In this document: positions 34,942 through 43,338 of the stretch, piece by piece
How the letters are laid out: each line of letters starts with the position of its first letter
Position numbering within the stretch: the first letter of the stretch is position 1
NCBI GenBank assembly: GCA_024763455.1
Contig: JANTFL010000005.1
Coordinates: 1 to 47,387, forward strand
Direction: 5' to 3'
Length of the DNA stretch: 47,387 nucleotides
Origin: Sediminispirochaeta sp.
GTDB lineage: Bacteria > Spirochaetota > Spirochaetia > B11-G9
Program-made: the position numbers and the translations under genes
Notes under the pieces: model-generated
The model's input: only the letters and a program-made list of their open reading frames with translations
What the model was told of the DNA's origin: nothing
Database searches by the model: none

Positions 34942-35676
34942 ATGAATTATAGAGAAAGAGTATTAATAATAACGGTTATTCTGCTTTTTACAGCTTTTGG
35001 GGTTTTTGGACAGAGTAATGCACAGATAAAGGGGAATACCGGAGATCCGGATCCCGCTGCAATAGGGGTAGATACCGCTCAGCAGAAGTTGAAGGAAGTT
35101 TCCATCTCAAAATTTGAAGATGCCGGATTCTGGAGGGTTGAGATGCCCCGGGATCAGGGAATTATTTCACTGAGGAGACTCCAGGGTGGACCTTTGGACA
35201 AAGAACCTATCCCTGATGAGAAAAAGATCGGTATAACCCAGGATGACAAAAACGTTCTCGGCGTAAAGGTTGAGTTTTTTAGAAGAGGGTATGTCAGCTT
35301 CTTTATTAGACCCGAGAGACCGCTTCCGGTAGAGGGAATTTCGAAGACCCTATCGATGTGGGTTGTAGGGAGAAATACAAATCATGTGTTGGTAGTTCTT
35401 CTTTCAGACCAATTCGGGCACAAAGCTGAGATTACTATGGGTAAGCTTAATTTTACCGGATGGAAAAAGATGACTGTTGCCGTCCCCACTACTATAGTAC
35501 AGAGGGATTACCACTATATGAACAAGCAGGGGATAAAGATTGAGGGGTTCAGGATAGACTGCGACCCTGCAGAGGCATATGGCAGCTACTTTGCATACTT
35601 TGATGACTTAAGAGCTGTTACAGACCTGTTTTCTGAAGAGAGCAGAGATGTCGATGACATGATGGATAATTGGTAG
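34942..35676 (+). CDS. flaA: Second FlaA-family flagellar sheath protein
   Basis: 244 residues, signal peptide MNYRERVLIITVILLFTAFGVFG. Paralogous to the preceding gene: VSISKFEDAGFWRVEMP, VLGVKVEFFRRGYVSFFIRPERP, SKTLSMWVVGRNTNHVLVVLL, and the matching C-terminal YFAYFDDLRAVTDLF. It probably co-assembles with FlaA in the sheath. A strong terminator lies 16 nt after its stop. Confidence 0.88.
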   Translation: MNYRERVLIITVILLFTAFGVFGQSNAQIKGNTGDPDPAAIGVDTAQQKLKEVSISKFEDAGFWRVEMPRDQGIISLRRLQGGPLDKEPIPDEKKIGITQDDKNVLGVKVEFFRRGYVSFFIRPERPLPVEGISKTLSMWVVGRNTNHVLVVLLSDQFGHKAEITMGKLNFTGWKKMTVAVPTTIVQRDYHYMNKQGIKIEGFRIDCDPAEAYGSYFAYFDDLRAVTDLFSEESRDVDDMMDNW

Positions 35677-35680
35677 GATA

Positions 35681-37090
35681 GTGAGTAAACCAAAAAGACC
35701 CTCGAAAAAGAGGGTCTTTTTTAATATCCGCATAAACGCTGTACAGACAATCCAAAGGATTCTCCCAAGTATCATTTTTATTCTTCTCTTGTGCCCGCAG
35801 TTTACTTTTTCTGAAGAGAATGGATCCCTTTTTACCATGGATCTTGGAGATCACTACCGGCTTGTTGAAAGACAGAATCTCAGGGTACGGGAGAACGGAG
35901 AATACAGAGGATTCCTTTACCGGGAGTATAGAGCATTCTTACGGAAGTCCGACTCTGCAGCAGGCAGATATCAAGGGGAGTACTATATTCTTGAGAATAT
36001 GAAGCGGAATGCATCGCTCATTGCCAAGGCAGTAGATAATGAGTACAAAGCTTCTTTTAGTATCAACGAACGGGGAATAATGCTTCTTTTTGATGATAAT
36101 CCTGTACCAATACACAGGGATTTCCCTGCATTTTCAACAAAACCTGTAAAAGCAGGGACAGCCTGGGATGTATCAGGAAGCGATCTTGTCTTTGACAGCA
36201 AGGGGCACTCGGTAAGGGTGCCTTTTCTGTGCCGCTATGTCTTCAGGGGTGAGGAAACCTATATGAACCGCCCTGTTGCTGTTATAGATGCTCAGTATGC
36301 CCTTAGATATGATGAGGGGGCCTACGGTTACAAACGGGGCACCATAAAAAAGATAAGCGGCAGCAGAAAATCAGTAATAATGCTCTATACTGATGCTGCC
36401 GGAGGAATCTTCATTAACTCCCAGCTTAAACAGCAGGTCCTGTATTCCTCTGGGGAATCGGAGGAGACTGAAGGAATTATCCTTACCTGGTACAATGGGA
36501 TTTCAGCATCGGGGATAGAAGCCTCGGATAATCTGATAGTAGAGAACTTGAATAAATTAAAGGGCCTGGAGGGTTCCCCGGATATGCAGTCCGGAACCGG
36601 TACGGTGGCAAATTCAAACAGTGGAACTGACAGAGGTGCTTCTGAAAATACGGCCGGTGGAGCAGCGGGTGGTGATGCTGGGAGTTCAGGGAGTGTTTCC
36701 GGTTCTGCATCACTTCTAAACGATGTTTCCGTTGAGAAAAGTGAAAAGGGCCTTGTTTTAAAGATTCAGAACATCCATTTCCTTCCCAACAGCCCTGTAA
36801 TTCTTCCAGAAGAGAAAAGCAGGCTCGACTCTATTGCCTCGGTACTTAAAGGAGCGGAGGGAAGGATGTTTCTCGTTACCGGCCATACGGCGGATGTGGG
36901 GAGTCAGGAGAGCCAGCAGGAACTTTCAGTTCAGAGAGCAAAGACAATTGTTAATGAGCTGGTCAAAAGAGGATTCCCGGCCAACAGGTTCATGTACGAG
37001 GGAAAGGGGGGACGTGAGCCTGCAGCATCAAACGACACAAAAGAGGGGCGGGCCAAGAACAGGCGGGTTGAGATTACGATACTGTACTAA
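35681..37090 (+). CDS. Exported protein with C-terminal OmpA peptidoglycan-binding domain
   Basis: 469 residues from the GTG at 35681 (weak TAGGA upstream). The N-terminus is a long basic stretch followed by a hydrophobic signal segment (RILPSIIFILLLCPQFTFS, about 27-45). The middle (50-300) is a beta-rich unknown domain, then a Gly/Ser/Ala linker (about 310-345). The C-terminal OmpA domain (about 355-469) has FLVTGHTADVGSQESQQELSVQRAKTIVNELVKRG-type sequence and NRRVEITIL, which bind peptidoglycan. No ATG, GTG or TTG gives a complete signal peptide other than this GTG. The flaA terminator is encoded within its first 14 codons, which is odd. Confidence 0.82.
   Translation: MSKPKRPSKKRVFFNIRINAVQTIQRILPSIIFILLLCPQFTFSEENGSLFTMDLGDHYRLVERQNLRVRENGEYRGFLYREYRAFLRKSDSAAGRYQGEYYILENMKRNASLIAKAVDNEYKASFSINERGIMLLFDDNPVPIHRDFPAFSTKPVKAGTAWDVSGSDLVFDSKGHSVRVPFLCRYVFRGEETYMNRPVAVIDAQYALRYDEGAYGYKRGTIKKISGSRKSVIMLYTDAAGGIFINSQLKQQVLYSSGESEETEGIILTWYNGISASGIEASDNLIVENLNKLKGLEGSPDMQSGTGTVANSNSGTDRGASENTAGGAAGGDAGSSGSVSGSASLLNDVSVEKSEKGLVLKIQNIHFLPNSPVILPEEKSRLDSIASVLKGAEGRMFLVTGHTADVGSQESQQELSVQRAKTIVNELVKRGFPANRFMYEGKGGREPAASNDTKEGRAKNRRVEITILY
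35692..35722 (+). terminator. Strong intrinsic terminator after the flaA pair, inside the 5' end of the OmpA-type gene
   Basis: AAAAAGACCCTC, loop GAAAAA, GAGGGTCTTTTT then T: 12-bp perfect stem with A- and U-tracts, functional in both directions in principle. It lies within codons 4-14 of the downstream reading frame. Confidence 0.88.
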
Positions 37091-37881
37091 AATCCGGAAT
37101 TAAACAGCTTCCGGAAGTTTCTATCCACCCTGATAATTAAATCTTCCATTTCTATTTTGAGTACTTCCGCCAAAACTTCGTACGTGTAGCCGATGTGCCC
37201 CGGATGATTAGGTTTCCCGCGCCTTTTTTGGGGACTCAGGTAGGGGCTGTCTGTTTCCAGCACGATCCTGTCAAGAGGGAGTTTTGATGCTGCTATACGT
37301 AGCGAATCATTTTTTTTATACGTAAGATTCCCTGCAAACGAGATATAGAGACCGCTGTCAACAATTTTCCGGGCTGTTTCGTAGGGTGATGAGAAGCAGT
37401 GGAGAATTCCTCCGGCTTTTGGCGGTACAGCTGTCAGAATATCGATAATATCCGCATCCGCCTCTCTGTTGTGAATAAGAACCGGGAGGTTATATTTGTT
37501 GGCAAGGGCAATCTGGCCTGCAAAAAGATCTTTCTGCTGTTTCCTGGATCCATAATCCCAGTGCCAGTCAAGACCAATCTCACCTAGTGCGGAGGGATTT
37601 TCAGCTTCCAACAGTTTTTCCAACTCAGACAATAGTGAATCGGTATCTGCTCTTTCCGTTTCCGAAGGGTAGCAGCCAGCGGAGAGCAGTATGGATGGAA
37701 AATCTTTTAACAGGCGCTTTCTTCCCAGGAAATCTGAAGGGGTAAGCCCGATATCAATACCCCCCGCAAGGCCTGAATTAACCGCTTGCCGCAGAACTAG
37801 TACCGTATTCATCCCTTTTCCTTCCATGACAGAAGCATGAAAATGGGTGTCAATCATTCCTTGAGAAATATGAAAATCCAT
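37087..37881 (-). CDS. tatD: TatD-family metal-dependent deoxyribonuclease
   Basis: 264 residues, usual length. Metal ligands all present: IDTHFH (HxH near 11-16), GEIGLDWHW, PVLIHNREA, GGILHCFSSPYE and LETDSPYLSPQKRRGKPN. TatD enzymes are 3'-5' exonucleases implicated in DNA repair and degradation. Its stop overlaps the convergent OmpA-type stop. Confidence 0.95.
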   Translation of the reverse strand: MDFHISQGMIDTHFHASVMEGKGMNTVLVLRQAVNSGLAGGIDIGLTPSDFLGRKRLLKDFPSILLSAGCYPSETERADTDSLLSELEKLLEAENPSALGEIGLDWHWDYGSRKQQKDLFAGQIALANKYNLPVLIHNREADADIIDILTAVPPKAGGILHCFSSPYETARKIVDSGLYISFAGNLTYKKNDSLRIAASKLPLDRIVLETDSPYLSPQKRRGKPNHPGHIGYTYEVLAEVLKIEMEDLIIRVDRNFRKLFNSGF

Positions 37882-37940
37882 AAAATAGTTCCTTGTAAAA
37901 TCATATAGTTTTGTGCACTCTAAACAGATCCAAAAACCTG

Positions 37941-37969
37941 TTGACCAAAAATAAAATCAACTATACTAT
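37941..37969 (+). promoter_or_regulatory. Candidate promoter of tRNA-Leu
   Basis: TTGACC (37941-37946) followed by overlapping TATACT boxes at 37962-37967 (15-nt spacer) and 37967-37972 (20-nt spacer), with TACTAT at 17 nt (37964-37969). Which box is used is unclear. Confidence 0.45.
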
Positions 37970-37982
37970 ACTAACACAAATC

Positions 37983-38067
37983 GCCGGAGTGGTGGAATTG
38001 GTAGACACAGGGGACTTAAAATCCCCCGGCTGAATAAGCTGTACGAGTTCAAGTCTCGTCTCCGGTA
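37983..38067 (+). tRNA. tRNA-Leu, anticodon UAA
   Basis: 85-nt class II tRNA. Acceptor GCCGGAG pairs with CTCCGGT (G-U at position 1-72) before discriminator A. D-arm includes GGTGGAATTGGTAGACAC. Anticodon stem GGGGA/TCCCC closes loop CTTAAAA with anticodon TAA. Long variable arm GGCTGAATAAGCT. T-arm ACGAG-TTCAAGT-CTCGT. The 3' CCA is not encoded. Confidence 0.97.
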
Positions 38068-38104
38068 AAAGGTACGGAACATAGGAAAAACTTAAAATAG
38101 AGGG

Positions 38105-39289
38105 TCACGTGTCCCTTGAGGGGTTCATCCTTCTCTCTATCGCTTCAAGCAGTTTGCTATCCTCTTCCGAATTAAGGCTGCACATCTCTGTTAATGTCTT
38201 TTTAAGTCCATCGCTTTTGAGTTTCCGGACAAACTCTACATCTCTCTCAAAGGGTTTTCCATTTTGATCCGGAGCGGTAAATGTAACTGCAGCTGCAAAT
38301 ACATCCAGAATATCTTCAAAGGGTAAACCGTGTTTTATGCACAGTCCTGCCGCCCCTATAATACGGTCATCCCTGTTAAGTTTTCTTGGAAGGTCCCGTC
38401 CGACCCTGAATACCGTATCTCCCAGTGCTCTGTTTCTGAATCTGAGTATTAGATCATCTATATGGTCATCCATATCTTTTACGGTAAAATCTTCGGGATA
38501 TTCTCTTACAAGAGCTGCAGCCGATTCCTTCATGGTGCTTCGGACCTTGTGTCTTATTCCCTCATTCTCCAGAATATCAGCAATCAATTTTTTATCCGGT
38601 GAAAACTGGAAACCAAGGTATGCCGAAGCCGCATGTCCAAGATTGTGGATAAAAAGCTTTCTGTCTACCCAGGCTGCAATGTTCTGTACAGCCTTTATCT
38701 CGGGAAAGTCCGGGACATCGTTCTTGAATCCCTGCTTGTCAAGGATTAGTGTGTTGTATTCCTCAGCATGAAGGGCAAGGGGATCATCTGCAAGGTCTTC
38801 TTTCGTCATTATCGGAACCATCTTCCCGATACTTGTTTCAACAAGTCCTGTTCTGTATCCGTTACATCCGTTTTCTGCCAGTATTTTCCTGAAATAGTCT
38901 GCACCGCTTCGGATGTTCTCTGCAATAATAACATCCAGGGGACGGTGTGAGAGCAGTTCCCTTCTCTTTATCCCCTCCGCAATTACCGGAACAACTTTGG
39001 GTAGTGCTGCCTGCCCGACAGAAGTCGCACAAATTCTGCAGTCACCAAGGAGTTCAATAATTCTGTCAGTCTGTGAACTGTGAATAGCATCAATGTTTGA
39101 AACCTGTACCACCTCGTCGGCCTGGTTATTCCTTTTGATTAGTATACGGTATCCTTTTCTGCTCGTAAGGTTATTTACCAGGTTGGCGTCTGCATCTACA
39201 AACATAACTTTCAGACCGTTTTTCGCAAAGATAGCACCGACAAAGGAGCGGCCTATATTTCCCGCGCCGAAAACTACTGCCTGATCCAT
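38105..39289 (-). CDS. mtlD: Mannitol-1-phosphate 5-dehydrogenase (long-chain polyol dehydrogenase family)
   Basis: 394 residues: N-terminal NAD site VVFGAGNIGRSFVGAIFAKNGL, VDADANLV, middle ETSIGKMVPIM, and the polyol-dehydrogenase catalytic region DRKLFIHNLGHAASAYLGF. Interconverts mannitol-1-P and fructose-6-P. The frame is open 32 codons further upstream, but GGAGG 8 nt before 39289 and the Rossmann start define this ATG. No mannitol PTS or transporter is nearby, so a different polyol phosphate substrate is possible. Confidence 0.85.
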   Translation of the reverse strand: MDQAVVFGAGNIGRSFVGAIFAKNGLKVMFVDADANLVNNLTSRKGYRILIKRNNQADEVVQVSNIDAIHSSQTDRIIELLGDCRICATSVGQAALPKVVPVIAEGIKRRELLSHRPLDVIIAENIRSGADYFRKILAENGCNGYRTGLVETSIGKMVPIMTKEDLADDPLALHAEEYNTLILDKQGFKNDVPDFPEIKAVQNIAAWVDRKLFIHNLGHAASAYLGFQFSPDKKLIADILENEGIRHKVRSTMKESAAALVREYPEDFTVKDMDDHIDDLILRFRNRALGDTVFRVGRDLPRKLNRDDRIIGAAGLCIKHGLPFEDILDVFAAAVTFTAPDQNGKPFERDVEFVRKLKSDGLKKTLTEMCSLNSEEDSKLLEAIERRMNPSRDT

Positions 39290-39321
39290 AGTAACATCCT
39301 CCCCAACTTTACTACAGAATA

Positions 39322-39350
39322 AGTATAAAGTGCCTTTAAATATGTTTCCA
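39322..39350 (-). promoter_or_regulatory. Candidate promoter of mtlD
   Basis: Minus strand TGGAAA (39350-39345), 17-nt spacer, TATACT (39327-39322). The -35 box is poor. Confidence 0.4.
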
Positions 39351-39425
39351 CTATAAAAATACGGATATTGAAGTGTATTTTTCACTCTTTAAGCGCCAAA
39401 TAAGTAAATGGATAAAAAAATTAGC

Positions 39426-39454
39426 TTGATAATAGTTAAGTTACAGGATATTAT
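39426..39454 (+). promoter_or_regulatory. Sigma-70 promoter of the three tandem paralogues
   Basis: TTGATA (39426-39431), 17-nt spacer, TATTAT (39449-39454), each one mismatch from consensus. The leader carries AGGAGG at 39492-39497 before the first paralogue. Confidence 0.7.
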
Positions 39455-39500
39455 TTACAGTGAATTATGAAAGACAACTGCAAATAGATCTAGGAGGATT

Positions 39501-40205
39501 TTGATGGATAAAGAACAAGAACGATCGATTGAGGAAGCCTGGAGCAAAGAATCAATAATGAATGTTGAAATAAACATTATTGAAAGAATGATCGGCTGCC
39601 GGACAGTAGAAGCAGTAGAAGCAGCAATCAGTTATGCTCGTTTCTTAAGAATGTCAGGGTTGAGTAATGACAACTATCCGTTGTTTTTACGCTTATTGGA
39701 GGTGGAAAATCACTGGGTTATTGATGCTTTGATTGATAACAAAGACCCATTCCTGTTACTCAGTTCGATTCAACCTAACAATTACCTTATACTCACTGCA
39801 TATAAACTCTTAACAAACTGGCACCCCGGTGGTATTTATCCGAAAACTCTTGCCATTATTCTCGGTGTATTACAAGCTGCGTACAGTTCACCGAAAGACG
39901 GTTTCAGGATTTATGCAGCAAGTATTAATGATGTGAACAACCTCGGAAAACATCTTAATAAGGAGCTGGGACAGGACGATTTGAACAACAGATGTATTTT
40001 GGATATTCTTGACAGGTTGGGTGCTCTTGCTGGAACTTCTGATGACGCAGCTGTAGAGCAGATGGCGCGGCAGGCAAATAATATAAGAACCTTCTTCTTT
40101 GACAAGAGGAAAAAGATGGAAGATATTATCCCGCAGGTACTGCTGGTCAAATCAGACTATATAGCAAAAGAAATAGCGCCTGAAAAGGTTTTTGTAACTA
40201 AATAA
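39501..40205 (+). CDS. Paralogue A of an uncharacterised four-member helical protein family
   Basis: 234 residues, no signal peptide or membrane span. No known family recognised. Motifs shared with the three other copies here: NYPLFLRLLEVENHWVIDAL, DPFLLLSSIQPNNYLIL, GIYPKTLAIILGVLQAAY, INDVNNLGKHLNKELGQDDLNNRCILDILD, ANNIRTFFFD and MEDIIPQVLLVK. The pattern of regular helices with conserved Asn and Pro suggests a helical repeat or scaffold fold. Start supported by AGGAGG. First gene of the plus operon; B follows after 20 nt. Confidence 0.82.
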   Translation: MMDKEQERSIEEAWSKESIMNVEINIIERMIGCRTVEAVEAAISYARFLRMSGLSNDNYPLFLRLLEVENHWVIDALIDNKDPFLLLSSIQPNNYLILTAYKLLTNWHPGGIYPKTLAIILGVLQAAYSSPKDGFRIYAASINDVNNLGKHLNKELGQDDLNNRCILDILDRLGALAGTSDDAAVEQMARQANNIRTFFFDKRKKMEDIIPQVLLVKSDYIAKEIAPEKVFVTK

Positions 40206-40225
40206 CAAGAGAGGAGAAAGATATA

Positions 40226-40987
40226 ATGAAAGAACTTTTTGAAAAAAAACAAAGCTGGGGACAGGAAGAAATAGCCCAAATCGAATATAGTCTCCTCAAA
40301 GGTTTCATGGGTGTAAGGACGGTGGAGTCAGTAGAAGCTGCGTTGACCTATGCACACTATCTGAACAGTATTGGTATTACAAGCAGTAATTACCCAATAT
40401 TTCTGAAGGTACTTGGAGTAAGAAACCGCCATGTTATCGATGCACTTTTAGGAACACGGGATCCTTTTCTTTTTATGAGTTCCATTCAGCCCAACTATTT
40501 TATAGTGGCTACCTGTTTCAGTTTTCTTGCGAAGTATCATCCTGCTGAAATATACACAAAAACCCTTGGTATTATTCTTGGTGTGTTTCAGGCAGCTTAC
40601 AACAATCCCCTGGATGGATATAATATTTATCCTCCAACAATTGCAGATATCAATAGTCTTGGTAAGCATTTGATTGAGGATAAAGGACAGGACGACCTTT
40701 TAAATAGAAGTATTCTGGATGTATTGGACAAGATTAGCGAGCTTGAGGGGCAGAATGTTGATGAAGAGATGGAAGATCTTGCTGTTCATGCACATAATAT
40801 CAGAAATAACTTCTTTGATTCCTCCAAGAGACTGGTGGATATCATTCCAAATGTATTACTGAAAAGTGAGCCTCTTTTGGATCCGGAAATAGATCCTCGG
40901 GATCATGTTCCTCTTGCCCAGGCTGAAGGGAAAGGGAGTGCTCCGGCAAAAGAAAAAACTGATAAACCTGCTGAGAAAAAAGAATAA
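40226..40987 (+). CDS. Paralogue B of the uncharacterised helical protein family
   Basis: 253 residues. Same blocks as A: VRTVESVEAALTYAHYLN, NYPIFLKVLGVRNRHVIDALLGTRDP, SIQPNYFIVATCFSFL, IYTKTLGIILGVFQAAYNNPLDGYNIYPP, INSLGKHLIEDKGQDDLLNRSILDVLD, AHNIRNNFFD and LVDIIPNVLLK. Distinguished by a C-terminal tail of about 25 residues rich in Lys, Glu, Pro and Ala, probably disordered. GAGAGGAG serves as ribosome site. Function unknown. Confidence 0.82.
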   Translation: MKELFEKKQSWGQEEIAQIEYSLLKGFMGVRTVESVEAALTYAHYLNSIGITSSNYPIFLKVLGVRNRHVIDALLGTRDPFLFMSSIQPNYFIVATCFSFLAKYHPAEIYTKTLGIILGVFQAAYNNPLDGYNIYPPTIADINSLGKHLIEDKGQDDLLNRSILDVLDKISELEGQNVDEEMEDLAVHAHNIRNNFFDSSKRLVDIIPNVLLKSEPLLDPEIDPRDHVPLAQAEGKGSAPAKEKTDKPAEKKE

Positions 40988-40999
40988 GGAGTACTGACC

Positions 41000-41689
41000 A
41001 TGGCACGATGGGAACAGGATGGCTGGCAGGAAGAAGATTTAAACAAGCTCAAACTTGGATTTCTGATGAACATGCTTGCCTGTAAAGAGCCTCAAGGTGT
41101 AGATGTAACTGTTTATTTTGCAAGGTATTTGAATATGGTCGGGGTTAATCCTGATAACTATCCGATATTCCTTGATCTATTTAGAAAACGAAATCACTGG
41201 GTTGTTGATGCCCTCATTGGAGATATTGATCCACGGGCCTTTTTTAAGGATGTACAGCCGAATTACTTTATTCTTGCAGAATGTTTCAAAGCTTTTGAGG
41301 AATCTGAACGAGGCGGTATGTACCCTAAAAGCCTTCTGGTCTTTCTCGGAATACTGGAGGTAACTTACAAGAATCCTTTGGAAGGTTACCGTGTGTTTCC
41401 GCTCAGTGCAGAGAATGTCAATAATCTTGGAAAACACCTGGATGAAGAAAAAGATCAAATGGATCCCTTAAACAGGAGTATTCTTATGATTCTAGATAAA
41501 ATAGCTTCACTAATGGATCCGGGAACGCTTGAGGATGAGGATATTGAAGTAATGAAGGTTGCTACCCAGGCTAATAATATCCGTGGTAAGTTCCTTGATA
41601 TGACAAAACACCTTAACGAAGCTTTACCAGAACTGCTTCTTAAAAAGGGCGATTATTCGACTGATGAGATTCCGCCGACACAATCGTAA
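41000..41689 (+). CDS. Paralogue C of the uncharacterised helical protein family
   Basis: 229 residues, the most diverged of the three tandem copies but with the same blocks: NYPIFLDLFRKRNHWVVDALIGDIDP, VQPNYFILAECFKAF, MYPKSLLVFLGILEVTY, NVNNLGKHLDEEKDQMDPLNRSILMILD, ANNIRGKFLD and LNEALPELLLKKG. Follows B after 12 nt with AAGGAG. The operon ends at a strong terminator 24 nt downstream. Function unknown. Confidence 0.82.
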   Translation: MARWEQDGWQEEDLNKLKLGFLMNMLACKEPQGVDVTVYFARYLNMVGVNPDNYPIFLDLFRKRNHWVVDALIGDIDPRAFFKDVQPNYFILAECFKAFEESERGGMYPKSLLVFLGILEVTYKNPLEGYRVFPLSAENVNNLGKHLDEEKDQMDPLNRSILMILDKIASLMDPGTLEDEDIEVMKVATQANNIRGKFLDMTKHLNEALPELLLKKGDYSTDEIPPTQS

Positions 41690-41712
41690 ATTGTAAAAAA
41701 AGGTTAGAATAT

Positions 41713-41741
41713 AAAGCTGTCCGAAGGGACAGCTTTTTTTT
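41713..41741 (+). terminator. Intrinsic terminator between the convergent cluster operons
   Basis: AAAGCTGTCC, loop GAAG, GGACAGCTTT then a run of T to 41741: 10-bp perfect stem. It ends the A-B-C operon; the A-rich flank on the other side makes it potentially bidirectional for the minus operon, whose last stop codon overlaps it. Confidence 0.9.
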
Positions 41742-43335
41742 AAAGTATTTTTTTCACACTTTGGAATAGATTTTTAACAAACCTGATGATTCGCTGCAGC
41801 AGAGTGGATACCGGCTGCTCAAAAGATTGACCGGAATCAGCAGCGATTTCCCCTTCCGGTATTTCAATAGGTTGCTGCCGCTCGTTAACCTGTTCGTCTT
41901 CTTCCTGTTTCTGCTGCTGTGTGAGTACTTTCTCTTCCTTCCTTTTATTAAGATCAGGAGAGTCATGTACTGTTTTATTTGCCTCAGATGTTGATTCTCT
42001 ATGTTGTTTAAGCATTTTTATCCTTTCTTCTGCAGTAACAGGGGGCTCCGCACTCTGTAGACTTTTATGCGTTGTATCCATTTTGGAGGGATCAGCTTGT
42101 ACTGGTGTCTCTGTTTTGTATCTGTCAGGATCATTCAGCTGAGATTCAGTGTCAGGTTTGTTATGATACAAGGGAATAGCTGAGGAAGATGGAGATTCAC
42201 TACGAGTGTCTTTGTAGCGGTTTTCTTCTACCTGCCATGGATCAAGCTGCTGCTGTTCTGATTCGATACGATTGGAAAAATCAGCATCCTGGATATAAGG
42301 CTCACTATCGGTTTTATTTTTTATTGAAACAGTATTCTCTTCGTTTAACAGATTCTTATCCTGTTCTTCCTGGACAATGATTTCAGAGGCACTCTCCCCG
42401 GGAGTATCCGTTTTTTTCTTTCTTCTGAAAAAAGAAAGGATAAAAGCAACGAACTCTTTTACTTTTTCTTTTTTAAAAGGAGCTGCAGTTTGTCCCTCCT
42501 GAGGACTACGGAGTTCTTCCAGATCGGAGTCCACAGAATCTTCGGTTGTGCTTATAGGTGGTGCACTCTTTGCAATTCTATCCTTAATTGAGTCTTCAAG
42601 AATACTGTGGGCGGGAGCTTTCGAAAGGAAAAGATCCAGAAGGATCTGAATTGAATCAAAGGACCCGGGGTTTTTAAGCATTGTTTCAGTTGTATCGGAA
42701 ACCCAGGAGGGGATGCTCTTTCCAAAGGAAAGATTATCTTGTTTGCTCGAACGTTTTCCTGTAAGGAGTTGAAAGAGCAGCAGACCAAGATTCTTTATAT
42801 CAAGAGCTGGGCTCTGTTCTGTTTTATCCCGGGGATCAAGAAGAAACTGATCAAGGAAACCGGAAATCTTTATATTAGTTATCTCAAGACCGCTTTCAGT
42901 AAGCCAAACAGTTTCAGCTGAGAGAAGATTATGCTGAAGGTTTTTCTTTTCCAGAATAGCTAAACCTCGTAATATATTGATAACGATTTTGAGGGCAATC
43001 TCATAGGGAAAAACCACACCGCTATCAACAAGATCTTTTAAGGACGTACTGTTGATCTGCGGATAGGCGAGATAGAATGAATCATCAATGCTGTCTATCT
43101 CAAAAGGCATATATAAATATGGTGTTTGAATATCCATAAGTTTAAAAAAAGAAGCTTTAATGTTCTCGAAAACGTTATCCGAAAGTGAGGTGAGTGAATG
43201 TTTATAAATATGAAGATCAAGAATGGTGGCAGAATATATTGAAGTTGCTTCCCATATCTCATAGAAGCGGCTCTCACCTTTTTTCCCCTTGATTGAATAA
43301 ACCCTGTTTAAGGATTTCCCTTCAAGATCCATCAT
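41740..43335 (-). CDS. Ser/Thr protein kinase-like pseudokinase with long acidic tail
   Basis: 531 residues. Residues 1-240 follow the protein kinase fold: N-lobe YEIWEATSIYSATILDLHIYK, hinge SFYLAYPQINSTSLKDLV, and the well-preserved C-lobe helix DIKNLGLLLFQLLTGKRS (179-196), then IPSWVSDTTETMLKNPGSFDSIQILLDLF. Catalytic residues are lost: the HRDLKPEN region reads QHNLLSAET (134-142) and DFG reads SGF (158-160). Residues 270-500 are Glu/Gln/Ser-rich and disordered. The C-terminus (LLQRIIRFVKNLFQSVKKIL) is an amphipathic helix that may touch the membrane. Last gene of the minus operon, 3 nt after the kinase-like gene. Confidence 0.68.
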   Translation of the reverse strand: MMDLEGKSLNRVYSIKGKKGESRFYEIWEATSIYSATILDLHIYKHSLTSLSDNVFENIKASFFKLMDIQTPYLYMPFEIDSIDDSFYLAYPQINSTSLKDLVDSGVVFPYEIALKIVINILRGLAILEKKNLQHNLLSAETVWLTESGLEITNIKISGFLDQFLLDPRDKTEQSPALDIKNLGLLLFQLLTGKRSSKQDNLSFGKSIPSWVSDTTETMLKNPGSFDSIQILLDLFLSKAPAHSILEDSIKDRIAKSAPPISTTEDSVDSDLEELRSPQEGQTAAPFKKEKVKEFVAFILSFFRRKKKTDTPGESASEIIVQEEQDKNLLNEENTVSIKNKTDSEPYIQDADFSNRIESEQQQLDPWQVEENRYKDTRSESPSSSAIPLYHNKPDTESQLNDPDRYKTETPVQADPSKMDTTHKSLQSAEPPVTAEERIKMLKQHRESTSEANKTVHDSPDLNKRKEEKVLTQQQKQEEDEQVNERQQPIEIPEGEIAADSGQSFEQPVSTLLQRIIRFVKNLFQSVKKIL

Positions 43336-43338
43336 GGT

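Noticed and set aside
39290..39385. Longer N-terminus for mtlD (start at 39385)
   Set aside because: The Rossmann motif begins right after the ATG at 39289, which has GGAGG upstream; the extension is not conserved-looking and overlaps the candidate promoter.
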